From assembly GCA_023432565.1 (NCBI GenBank), contig JAEYUL010000016.1, positions 1-29,152 of the forward strand: a DNA stretch of 29,152 nt, read 5' to 3'. Numbering within the stretch: position 1 is the first letter of the stretch; each line of letters begins with the position of its first letter. Shown piece after piece: positions 8,699 through 15,326 of the stretch. Made by a program: the position numbers and the translations under genes. The stretch is from Actinomycetes bacterium (lineage in GTDB: Bacteria > Actinomycetota > Actinomycetes > Actinomycetales > Cellulomonadaceae). Under the pieces are notes generated by a model. That model was not told the DNA's origin. It saw only the letters and a program-made list of their open reading frames with translations, and searched no databases.

Positions 8699-8783
8699 GC
8701 GTCAGAGCTGCACTGCGTCAGGGCTGCGTCAGGAGAGCACTGCGTCAGGGCTGCGTCAGGAGAGCACAGCGTCAGAACTGCAC
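8699..8783. repeat. GCGTCAG tandem repeat tract
   Basis: Six copies of GCGTCAG start at 8699, 8715, 8726, 8742, 8753 and 8769, with alternating spacings of 16, 11, 16, 11 and 16 nt. They include two identical 27-nt tandem units at 8712-8738 and 8739-8765 and a degenerate third. The last copy supplies the stop codon (TCA on this strand) of the lemA-like gene. It may have arisen by slippage and lies between two convergent genes. Confidence 0.85.
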
Positions 8784-9341
8784 GGTGGGAGCCTGGCGCA
8801 CCTGCGGGTCCTCGACCTCGAAGTACTCAGCCCGCTCGAAGTGGAACATGCCCGCGATGACGTTCGTCGGGAAGGTCTCGATCTTGGTGTTGAGGCTGCG
8901 GACGTTGGCGTTGTAGAACCGCCGCGCCGCCGCGATCCGGTCCTCGGTCGTCGACAGCTCGTTCTGCAGCTGCTGGAAGTTCTCGCTCGCGCGCAGCACC
9001 GGGTAGTTCTCGGCGACGGCGAACAGCCGGCCGAGCGCCTGAGTCAGCTGGTTCTCCTGCGCGGCCTGCTCGGCGACCGACGCCGTCGGTCCGGCCGCGG
9101 CGGCACGAGCCTGGGTGACCTCGTCGAACACGGCGCGCTCGTGCGCGGCGTAGCCCTTGACGGTCTCCACGAGGTTCGGGATCAGGTCGTGCCGACGGTG
9201 CAGCTCGACGTCGATCTGGCGCCACGACTCCTGGACGAGGTTCCGCAGCCGGACCAGGCCGTTGTACTGCGCGACCGCCCACAGCAGGACGATGACGACG
9301 AGCGCGACCACGACGATCGCGACGATGGCTCCAGCAGGCAC
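8772..9341 (-). CDS. LemA family membrane protein
   Basis: This 189-residue protein has one N-terminal membrane helix (about 4-24, AIVAIVVVALVVIVLLW) with almost no cytoplasmic residues before it. A long helical bundle follows, containing the family pattern YNGLVRLRNLVQESWRQIDV and RRHDLIPNLVETVKGYAAHE, and then PTNVIAGMFHF near the end. LemA proteins are anchored in the membrane by the N-terminus. They often neighbour genes for DUF3137 or TPM-domain proteins, and their role is not settled. The GTG at 9341 has GAAGGAGC about 6 nt upstream. The DUF3137-like gene lies upstream on the same strand with a 31-nt gap, so the two form an operon. The stop codon falls inside the GCGTCAG repeat tract, which suggests the 3' end has been reshaped by repeat expansion. 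Confidence 0.93.
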   Translation of the reverse strand: MPAGAIVAIVVVALVVIVLLWAVAQYNGLVRLRNLVQESWRQIDVELHRRHDLIPNLVETVKGYAAHERAVFDEVTQARAAAAGPTASVAEQAAQENQLTQALGRLFAVAENYPVLRASENFQQLQNELSTTEDRIAAARRFYNANVRSLNTKIETFPTNVIAGMFHFERAEYFEVEDPQVRQAPTVQF

Positions 9342-9372
9342 GGCAGCTCCTTCTCCAGGGATAGACGTGAGC

Positions 9373-10092
9373 CTAGCGGGCGAGTGGATCGTGGCCGTGG
9401 TCCAGCCAGACGTGCCGCGGCACGGCGTCGGCGATCGCCGCGAGCAGCGCGATGCGCGCGTCGAGGCGACGCAGGTCGGTCCGGCCGGGCGCCCAGGTCA
9501 GCACGGTCGTCCCCTCGATGCGCCACGTGACGCGCCCCTCGCGCAGCAGGCGCTCGACGAGGCGGGGGTGCAGGATCGCGTGCCCGACCGCCAGGTCCGT
9601 CGCGCGGACCGCGAACCGCTTGTTGAACTCGGCGGACTCGACGTCCAGGTCGACCTTGCCGAACGCCGTGGCCAGCCGCGAGCCGACCGACTCGGGGGTC
9701 ACCTCGAGGTCCGGCAGGAACGCCGGGAGCCGGAGCGTCAGCACGTGGAACGTGTGGGTCGTCGTCGAGCTGCCGCCGTCGCTGTCGGTGCTCGACGTCT
9801 CGTAGGAGTACACGAACGACTGCAGCGCGTGACCTCGGAACGAGCCCGCGATCACGTCGGTCACCTTCCGGTTGTCACCCCGGCCGAACGGGGCGCCGCG
9901 CCACCGGCTCACGAGCGAACGGTCCGTGGGCTGCCGCTGCCACCCGCGGGGCTGCAGCCACGCGTCGAGAGCCGCCTGGTGCCTGCGGTGGGACACGACG
10001 GACCAGGTCAGGAGCCCGCCCACGAGCACGAGGCCGACGACGAGCATGAGGACCATCGGGTTCGGTCCGCTCCCGAACCCCGGATCAAGCAC
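9373..10092 (-). CDS. DUF3137-like membrane protein
   Basis: This 239-residue protein has one membrane helix at about 13-33 (MVLMLVVGLVLVGGLLTWSV) and a cytoplasmic or periplasmic domain. ESAEFNKRFAVRATDLAVGHAILHPRLVERLL near 150-180 matches the DUF3137 consensus as I recall it (E-EFN-RF ... A--LL-P-), and an SSTTTHTFHVLTLRLP strand precedes it. Proteins of this kind sit beside LemA genes, so a shared membrane complex is plausible, although their function is unknown. The GTG at 10092 is chosen; a second in-frame ATG at residue 13 would start inside the helix. The preceding 23 nt contain no strong Shine-Dalgarno. The 3' end of a possible small ORF overlaps the start by 8 nt, which would allow coupling. 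Confidence 0.72.
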   Translation of the reverse strand: MLDPGFGSGPNPMVLMLVVGLVLVGGLLTWSVVSHRRHQAALDAWLQPRGWQRQPTDRSLVSRWRGAPFGRGDNRKVTDVIAGSFRGHALQSFVYSYETSSTDSDGGSSTTTHTFHVLTLRLPAFLPDLEVTPESVGSRLATAFGKVDLDVESAEFNKRFAVRATDLAVGHAILHPRLVERLLREGRVTWRIEGTTVLTWAPGRTDLRRLDARIALLAAIADAVPRHVWLDHGHDPLAR

Positions 10093-10189
10093 GACGCCCC
10101 GCTCGCGCGTCCTGCCACACGTGCGCCGGGATCGCGACGACGACGGTCGCCGCCAGGCCGAGTCGGCGGTGGTCCGGCCACGTCCGCAT
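10085..10189 (-). CDS. Possible 34-residue small ORF between pyrE and the DUF3137-like gene
   Basis: An ATG at 10189 lies exactly 6 nt after GGGGAG (10201-10196), a better ribosome-binding site than any of its neighbours has. The frame begins 23 nt after the pyrE stop and ends with TGA overlapping the first codons of the DUF3137-like gene. The product starts MRTWPDHRR, has a hydrophobic stretch LGLAATVVVAIPAHVW and a basic tail, so it could be a tiny membrane protein or a leader peptide that couples translation of the next gene. Nothing in it matches a family I recognise. High GC makes chance ORFs common, so this is a hypothesis based on the ribosome site and exact fit in the gap. Confidence 0.38.
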   Translation of the reverse strand: MRTWPDHRRLGLAATVVVAIPAHVWQDARAGRRA

Positions 10190-10212
10190 CGTCAGCTCCC
10201 CGGCTGCGGCCG

Positions 10213-10791
10213 TCAGGCCAGACCGAGGTCCGACAGGTCGAACAGGTAGTGGTACGGGACCCCGAGCGCCTCGATCGCCTCGCGTGCACCCGTGCCGCGG
10301 TCCACGATCACCGCGACCCCGGCGACCTCGCCGCCCGCCTCGCGGACGGCCTCGACGGCCGTGATCGCCGAGCCGCCCGTCGTCGAGGTGTCCTCGAGCA
10401 CGACGACTCGTCGCCCCGCGACGTCCGGTCCCTCGATGCGGCGCTGCAGCCCGTGCGCCTTGCCCTCCTTGCGGACGACGAACGCGTCGACGTCCTGGCC
10501 GCGGCTCGCTGCGGCGTGCAGCACGGCGGTGGCGACCGGGTCCGCCCCGAGGGTCAGACCGCCGACCGCGTCGACCTCGGCCGTGCCCAGCCCGACCTCC
10601 TCGAGCATGTCCAGCATGAGGTGGCCGATCAGCGGCGCGGCGCGGTGATGCAGCGTCACACGGCGCAGGTCCACGTAGTAGTCGGCCTCGCGGCCCGACG
10701 CGAGCGTGACCTTGCCGTGCACGACGGCGAGGTCGGTGATGAGCTGGCGGAGCTGGTCGCGCGGGCTGGCCGCGAGTGCGTCGTCGGTCAC
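10213..10791 (-). CDS. pyrE: Orotate phosphoribosyltransferase
   Basis: This 192-residue cytoplasmic enzyme transfers ribose 5-phosphate from PRPP to orotate to make OMP, the fifth step of de novo pyrimidine synthesis. The PRPP-binding motif VVVLEDTSTTGGSA (129-142) and the flexible loop FVVRKEGKAHG (105-114) are intact, and YYVDLRRVTLHH near 38-49 is typical of actinobacterial PyrE. The length is normal. The GTG at 10791 is used because the conserved region starts soon after it; TAGCCT lies 6 nt upstream, so translation may be leaderless. The second SDR gene ends 27 nt upstream on the same strand, and that short gap holds pyrE's own -10. The other pyrimidine genes are not in the window. Confidence 0.96.
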   Translation of the reverse strand: MTDDALAASPRDQLRQLITDLAVVHGKVTLASGREADYYVDLRRVTLHHRAAPLIGHLMLDMLEEVGLGTAEVDAVGGLTLGADPVATAVLHAAASRGQDVDAFVVRKEGKAHGLQRRIEGPDVAGRRVVVLEDTSTTGGSAITAVEAVREAGGEVAGVAVIVDRGTGAREAIEALGVPYHYLFDLSDLGLA

Positions 10792-10803
10792 GCGTGAAGG
10801 CTA
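10792..10803 (-). promoter_or_regulatory. Candidate leaderless promoter -10 of pyrE
   Basis: On the minus strand TAGCCT (10803-10798) is followed by TCACGC and then GTG at 10791. The same 6-nt spacing occurs at recQ, the second SDR gene and dedA. It lies in the 27-nt gap after the SDR stop; no -35 is convincing. Confidence 0.5.
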
Positions 10804-10818
10804 CCGGGACGGGCGGTC

Positions 10819-11616
10819 TCAGCCGGCGGGTTCGTCCCCAGCGTCAGGACCGCCCTCGATGGCCTTCCGGTAGCGACCCACCGCGCGGACGGCCGAGCGC
10901 GGGGCGATCCTCGCGACGGCCGCGACGGTGCGGTAGCGCAGGCTCGGCGTCGAGATCACCACGCCGCGGCGCACGTCCGCGAGCGCCTTGGCCACGACGT
11001 CGTCGGCGTTGAGCCAGGCGAGCTGCGGGTAGGCCGAGACGTCGATGCTCCCGCGCTCGTGGAACTCGGTGTGCACGAACCCCGGGCACAGCGCGGTGGC
11101 GGTCACGCCCGTCCCCGTGAGCTCGACCGCGAGCCCCTCGGTGAAGGTCCGCACCCACGCCTTGTGCGCCGAGTACGTGCCCGACGCAAGCAGCGCCGCG
11201 ATCGAGGCGACGTTGAGGATCGCGCCGCGTCCGCGCTCGAGCATCGCACCCGCGGCCGCGTGCGACAGGACGAGCGGCGTGCGGACCATCAGGTCCAGCG
11301 CCGCCTCCTCACGGGCGAGGTCCCCGCCGACGAAGCGCTGGTTCAGCCCGAGCCCGGCGTTGTTGACGAGCAGCCCCACGGGCCGTTCCTGGTCGCGCAG
11401 GCGTTCGGCGACGAGCTCGACCTGCATGCGGTCGGTGAGGTCGGCGACCAGGACCTCGGCGCGTACGCCGGCCCCGGCCTCGAGCTGCGCGGCGAGCCGG
11501 CCCAGCCGCTGCTCGTCGCGCGCGACGAGCACGAGGTCGTGCTTGGCGGTCGCCAGCTGCCAGGCGAACTCCAGGCCCAGTCCGGCGCTGGCGCCGGTGA
11601 CGAGTGCGGTTCCCAC
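10819..11616 (-). CDS. Short-chain dehydrogenase/reductase
   Basis: This 265-residue protein has the NADP-binding loop TGASAGLG (7-14), an Arg-rich second-strand end (VARDEQRL) that favours NADP, NNAG (85-88), Ser138 and the YSAHK motif with Tyr148 and Lys152. LCPGFVHTEFHERG follows, as in the DltE/YqjQ-like branch. The catalytic-tetrad asparagine that normally sits in a DLNV-type turn seems to be methionine (LDLMVRTPL, about residue 110), which is unusual and needs alignment to confirm. The C-terminal part is basic and probably helical. No pathway can be named. The GTG at 11616 carries TAGGGT 6 nt upstream. pyrE follows 27 nt later on the same strand and recQ diverges with 113 nt between. 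Confidence 0.9.
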   Translation of the reverse strand: MGTALVTGASAGLGLEFAWQLATAKHDLVLVARDEQRLGRLAAQLEAGAGVRAEVLVADLTDRMQVELVAERLRDQERPVGLLVNNAGLGLNQRFVGGDLAREEAALDLMVRTPLVLSHAAAGAMLERGRGAILNVASIAALLASGTYSAHKAWVRTFTEGLAVELTGTGVTATALCPGFVHTEFHERGSIDVSAYPQLAWLNADDVVAKALADVRRGVVISTPSLRYRTVAAVARIAPRSAVRAVGRYRKAIEGGPDAGDEPAG

Positions 11617-11628
11617 GCGGCCACCCTA
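11617..11628 (-). promoter_or_regulatory. Candidate leaderless promoter -10 of the second SDR gene
   Basis: On the minus strand TAGGGT (11628-11623) is followed by GGCCGC and GTG at 11616. It is almost the same 15-nt string as that before the divergent recQ gene. Confidence 0.55.
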
Positions 11629-11717
11629 CGGACGACGAGGCCCCGAGGTCACCCGCAGGCGCGTGTCGCGGGCCTGCGGGCTGTGCAGGCGCGGGACCGG
11701 GTGTGGGCGAGGGCTCG

Positions 11718-11729
11718 TAGGGTGGGCGC
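11718..11729 (+). promoter_or_regulatory. Candidate leaderless promoter -10 of recQ
   Basis: TAGGGT (11718-11723) is followed by GGGCGC and GTG at 11730, within the context CGTAGGGTGGGCGCGTG. The divergent SDR gene has CGTAGGGTGGCCGCGTG at the matching place. No Shine-Dalgarno lies upstream. Confidence 0.55.
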
Positions 11730-13847
11730 GTGCACCCGGACGACGCCTCGCCTCACGACCGGCTCACCGACGAGCCCTGGCCCGACGAGCCGCCGTTCGA
11801 CCCTTTCTACGACGAGGCCCCGCCCGACCTCGACGCGTGGTCGCACGGCGTCCCGCACGACGCAGGGTCGCCCGAGCTCGCCGCGGCGGTCGCGGCCGGC
11901 GGCGCCGGTGGCCGCGCGCGCTCGTCGTCCGCACGCTCGTCGTCCGCACGCTCGTCGGGCCCGGCGCACGGCTCGCTGCTCGAGGGATCGTCCGCGCCTG
12001 CCGTGCGCGCCGCGGCGGCCGCCGCGGGGACGCCTCTCGAGGTGCTGCGACGGGTGTGGGGGTACGACGAGTTCCGCGGGGACCAGGCGGCGATCATCGA
12101 CACGGTCGTCGGCGGCGGGGACGCGCTCGTGCTCATGCCGACCGGCGGCGGGAAGTCGCTGTGCTACCAGGTGCCCGCACTCGTGCGGGAGGGCACGGGC
12201 GTCGTCGTCTCGCCGCTGATCGCGCTCATGCAGGACCAGGTGGACGCGCTGTCCGCGCTCGGCGTGCGCGCCGGGTTCCTCAACTCCACGCAGCAGGCGT
12301 GGCAGCGCCGCGAGGTCGAGGAGGCCTACCTCGCGGGTGAGCTCGACCTGCTCTACCTCGCGCCCGAGCGCCTCAACGTGCCGGACACGATCGAGCTGCT
12401 CGACCGCGGGACGGTCGCGCTGTTCGCGATCGACGAGGCGCACTGCGTGTCGCAGTGGGGTCACGACTTCCGGCCCGACTACCTGCGGCTGTCGATGCTC
12501 CACGAACGCTGGCCGGACGTGCCGCGCATCGCGCTCACCGCCACCGCGACCGCCGCCACGCACCGGGAGATCGCGCAGCGCCTGCAGCTCGAGGACGCGC
12601 AGCACTTCGTCGCGAGCTTCGACCGGCCGAACATCCAGTACCGGATCGTCCCCAAGGACAACCCGCGCGCCCAGCTGCTGGAGCTGCTGCGGACCGAGCA
12701 CGTGGGCGACTCGGGGATCGTCTACTGCCTGTCGCGCGCGTCGGTCGAGCAGACCGCCGAGTTCCTCGTCGGCCAGGGCATCCCGGCGCTGCCGTACCAC
12801 GCGGGCCTCGACCGGCAGGTGCGCGCGCACAACCAGGCGCGGTTCCTGCGTGAGGACGGGATCGTGATGGTCGCGACCATCGCGTTCGGCATGGGGATCG
12901 ACAAGCCGGACGTGCGGTTCGTCGCGCACCTGGACCTGCCGAAGTCCGTCGAGGGCTACTACCAGGAGACGGGGCGCGCGGGGCGCGACGGCCTGCCGTC
13001 GACCGCGTGGATGGCGTACGGCCTCGCGGACGTCGTGCAGCAGCGTCGGCTCATCGACACGTCCGAGGGCGACGCCGCGCACAGGCGTCGGCTGACGCAG
13101 CACCTCGACGCGATGCTCGCCCTGTGCGAGACCGTCTCGTGCCGGCGGGTGCAGCTGCTCAACTACTTCGGGCAGAGCGCGCAGCCGTGCGGCAACTGCG
13201 ACACGTGCCTGACCCCGCCGGTGACGTGGGACGGCACGGTCGCGGCGCAGAAGCTGCTGTCCACGGTCGTGCGGATGGCCCAGCGCGGGCAGCGGTACGG
13301 CGTCGGGCACGTCGTGGACGTGCTGCGCGGCAAGCGCACGCCACGCGTGGCGCAGCTGCGGCACGACGAGCTGTCGACGTTCGGGCTCGGTGCGGACCTG
13401 TCGGACGCGGAGTGGCGCGGCATCGTGCGCCAGCTGATCGCCGCCGAGCTGCTGGCCGTCGACGCCGAGGGCTACGGCACGCTCCAGCTCGTCGAGGCGT
13501 CCGGGGAGGTGCTCAAGGGCGAGCGGACGGTGGCGATGCGTCGCGAGCCGGAGCGGGCACGGCGGCGCTCGTCGGCGGGCTCGTCGTCCGGCGGCTCGTC
13601 GACCTCGAAGGCCGCAGCGGACCTGGACGGCGAGGCCCTCGAGCTGTTCGAGAAGCTGCGAGCGTGGCGCGCGAGCGTGGCCAAGGAGCAGGGCGTGCCC
13701 GCGTACGTCGTGTTCCACGACGCGACGCTGCGCGACATCGTCCTGCGCCGCCCGTCGTCCGTCGACGAGCTCGGCACCATCGGCGGGGTCGGTGCGACCA
13801 AGCTCGACCGCTACGGCGAGGGGGTGCTGGCGGCCCTCGCCGGCTGA
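11730..13847 (+). CDS. recQ: ATP-dependent DNA helicase RecQ
   Basis: This 705-residue helicase unwinds DNA 3'-5' in recombination and replication-fork repair. About 100 N-terminal residues are an acidic, Pro/Ala/Ser-rich extension unlike ordinary RecQ, including an SSSARSSSARSS stretch coded by a 15-nt tandem repeat near 11917-11957. The core follows: Walker A PTGGGKS (137-143), DEAH (235-238), SQWGHDFRPDY (241-251), motif III TATAT near 270-274 and motif VI QETGRAGRDG (412-421). The RQC zinc ligands are C471, C487, C490 and C493 in the order CRR...CGNCDTC. A Ser/Gly-rich linker leads to a C-terminal HRDC domain (about 625-705). The GTG at 11730 is supported by the leaderless-type -10. The gene is free-standing. 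Confidence 0.96.
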   Translation: MHPDDASPHDRLTDEPWPDEPPFDPFYDEAPPDLDAWSHGVPHDAGSPELAAAVAAGGAGGRARSSSARSSSARSSGPAHGSLLEGSSAPAVRAAAAAAGTPLEVLRRVWGYDEFRGDQAAIIDTVVGGGDALVLMPTGGGKSLCYQVPALVREGTGVVVSPLIALMQDQVDALSALGVRAGFLNSTQQAWQRREVEEAYLAGELDLLYLAPERLNVPDTIELLDRGTVALFAIDEAHCVSQWGHDFRPDYLRLSMLHERWPDVPRIALTATATAATHREIAQRLQLEDAQHFVASFDRPNIQYRIVPKDNPRAQLLELLRTEHVGDSGIVYCLSRASVEQTAEFLVGQGIPALPYHAGLDRQVRAHNQARFLREDGIVMVATIAFGMGIDKPDVRFVAHLDLPKSVEGYYQETGRAGRDGLPSTAWMAYGLADVVQQRRLIDTSEGDAAHRRRLTQHLDAMLALCETVSCRRVQLLNYFGQSAQPCGNCDTCLTPPVTWDGTVAAQKLLSTVVRMAQRGQRYGVGHVVDVLRGKRTPRVAQLRHDELSTFGLGADLSDAEWRGIVRQLIAAELLAVDAEGYGTLQLVEASGEVLKGERTVAMRREPERARRRSSAGSSSGGSSTSKAAADLDGEALELFEKLRAWRASVAKEQGVPAYVVFHDATLRDIVLRRPSSVDELGTIGGVGATKLDRYGEGVLAALAG

Positions 13848-13895
13848 GCGCGAGCCGCCCGCTCCTCGACGCAGCGGCGAACCGCGCGGCACCGA

Positions 13896-13938
13896 CCGGT
13901 CGCCGGCGCGGGCGTCGCACCGCCGGCTCGGTGACCGG
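13896..13938 (+). terminator. Probable recQ terminator
   Basis: CCGGTC (13896-13901) pairs with GACCGG (13933-13938), and the adjoining GCCGGCG (13902-13908) pairs with CGCCGGC (13921-13927), leaving a 5-nt bulge TCGGT on one side and a 12-nt loop. It begins 49 nt after the recQ stop. Confidence 0.55.
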
Positions 13939-13961
13939 CCGCCGCGCACGTCGCTGCTGCC

Positions 13962-14034
13962 GGAAACGATTTGCTCGGTTGTCGGCGTCGTCGCGTGATC
14001 CCAGCCTGGACGGACACCGCTCCAGCGGGTGTCC
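13962..14034 (+). promoter_or_regulatory. Upstream control region of the LPMO gene
   Basis: Two features stand out. GGAAACGATTTGC (13962-13974) is an imperfect palindrome (arms G-AAA and TTT-C) around CGA, in an AT-rich island, which resembles LacI-family sites in general shape. GGACACCGCT (14012-14021) pairs with AGC plus GGTGTCC (14024-14034, one bulged G), giving a 10-bp hairpin about 47 nt before the ATG. Function is inferred only from position. Confidence 0.35.
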
Positions 14035-14080
14035 AGTCCTGCGGCGACGAGGCCGCGCAGATGAAGCAGGGTGATCCGAC

Positions 14081-15259
14081 ATGACACGGCACCGCACCAT
14101 CCTCCGGACCGGCCGCGGCCTCGCGGCGGTCGTCGCCGCCGCACTCGCCCTGGCCGTGATCCCGAGCGCCGCACAGGCGCACGGCGGCCTGACCGACCCC
14201 CCGACCCGCACGTGGGTCTGCTACCAGGACGGCCTGGCCGGCGGGGCGGCAGCGGGCGAGGCGGGCAACATGAAGCCCCGCAACCCCGCGTGCGCCAACG
14301 CCTTCACCAACGAAGGCAGCTACTCGTTCTACAACTGGTTCGGCAACCTGCTCGGCACGATCGCGGGCCGCCACGAGACGATCCCCGACGGCAAGCTGTG
14401 CGGGCCGGACGCGAAGTTCGCGTCGTACAACACGCCGTCCAGCGCGTGGCCGACGACGAAGGTCACGCCGGGGCAGCAGATGACCTTCAAGTACGCGGCC
14501 GTCGCGCGGCATCCCGGCTACTTCACGACGTGGATCACGAAGACCGGCTGGAACCCGAACGAGCCGATCGGCTGGGACGACCTTGAGCCGGCCCCGTTCG
14601 ACCGCGTCCTGAACCCGCCGCTGCGCGAGGGTGGCGTCGCCGGCCCCGAGTACTGGTGGAACGTCACGCTCCCGTCGAACAAGACCGGCAAGCACGTGCT
14701 GTTCAACATCTGGGAGCGCACGGACAGCCCCGAGTCGTTCTACAACTGCGTCGACGTCGACTTCGGCGGGAGCACCACGACGCCGACGCCCACGCCCACC
14801 CCGACGCCCACCCCGACCCCGACCCCGACACCGACGCCCACCGTCACGCCGACGCCCACCGCGACCCCCACGCCGACGCCCACCGGCACGCCGAACACCA
14901 GCCCGTCGCCCGTCGTGACCACCACCCCGACGCCCGTCCCGGACGGTCAGTGCGAGATCGAGGTCGGCGCCGTCAGCACCTGGCCCGGTGGCTTCCAGGG
15001 CAACGTCACCGTGTTCAACGGGACGATGCAGCCCGTCAACGGCTGGACCGTCACGTGGAAGTTCGGCAACGGCGAGACCGTCCAGCAGGCGTGGAACAGC
15101 TCGACCACGCAGTCCGGCTCCACGGTGACCGCGAAGAACCTGTCCTGGAACGCGACGATCGCGCACCACAACGCGGTGTCGTTCGGCTTCATCGGATCCG
15201 GCACGCCCGGCCCGGTGACCGCGGCGACGCTCAACGGCAGCTCCTGCATCGTCCGCTGA
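14081..15259 (+). CDS. AA10 lytic polysaccharide monooxygenase with C-terminal CBM2
   Basis: This 392-residue secreted protein cleaves cellulose or chitin oxidatively with copper. A basic N-terminus and hydrophobic core end at AQA|H, so signal peptidase would cleave after Ala33 and expose His34, the first histidine-brace ligand. The second is His144 in VARHPGYF. An axial aromatic is likely Phe220 or Tyr221 in SPESFYNCVDV. The AA10 domain covers 34-229. A Thr/Pro linker (231-289) with ten consecutive PT units follows, then a CBM2 (291-392) with flanking cysteines C291 and C389 and tryptophans W322, W326, W338 and W356. Domain order and CBM2 favour cellulose. The ATG at 14081 follows CAGGGTG, a weak ribosome site. 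The gene stands alone between two terminators; no cellulase is nearby. Confidence 0.96.
   Translation: MTRHRTILRTGRGLAAVVAAALALAVIPSAAQAHGGLTDPPTRTWVCYQDGLAGGAAAGEAGNMKPRNPACANAFTNEGSYSFYNWFGNLLGTIAGRHETIPDGKLCGPDAKFASYNTPSSAWPTTKVTPGQQMTFKYAAVARHPGYFTTWITKTGWNPNEPIGWDDLEPAPFDRVLNPPLREGGVAGPEYWWNVTLPSNKTGKHVLFNIWERTDSPESFYNCVDVDFGGSTTTPTPTPTPTPTPTPTPTPTPTVTPTPTATPTPTPTGTPNTSPSPVVTTTPTPVPDGQCEIEVGAVSTWPGGFQGNVTVFNGTMQPVNGWTVTWKFGNGETVQQAWNSSTTQSGSTVTAKNLSWNATIAHHNAVSFGFIGSGTPGPVTAATLNGSSCIVR
14773..14941 (+). repeat. CCNACN tandem coding repeat (Pro-Thr linker)
   Basis: Repeated CCG/CCC-ACG/ACC/ACA codon pairs encode the Pro-Thr linker of the LPMO. Codon choice varies between units, so the repeat has been conserved at the protein level and not by recent slippage alone. 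Confidence 0.9.
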
Positions 15260-15282
15260 CCAGCGGCCACCAGCACCGCTCT

Positions 15283-15319
15283 GAGGCCCGGCGAGCAACA
15301 CTGGCGCTCGCCGGGCCTC
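15283..15319. terminator. Bidirectional terminator after the LPMO gene
   Basis: GAGGCCCGGCGAGC (15283-15296) and GCTCGCCGGGCCTC (15306-15319) form a perfect 14-bp stem with a 9-nt loop. It lies 23 nt after the LPMO stop and 7 nt after the stop of the convergent helical-repeat gene at 15327. Confidence 0.9.
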
Positions 15320-15326
15320 CGGGCTG

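Noticed and set aside
8699..8783. CRISPR array
   Set aside because: Units are tandem with 4-9 nt between cores, no unique 30-40 nt spacers and no cas genes.
11649..14174. 841-residue open frame antisense to recQ
   Set aside because: It overlaps the complete recQ gene on the other strand and has Arg/His/Ala-rich sequence with no motif, as expected of high-GC shadow frames.
14740..14925. Antisense frame coding a GVGVGV repeat
   Set aside because: It is the reverse of the Pro-Thr linker repeat in the LPMO gene, not an elastin-like gene.
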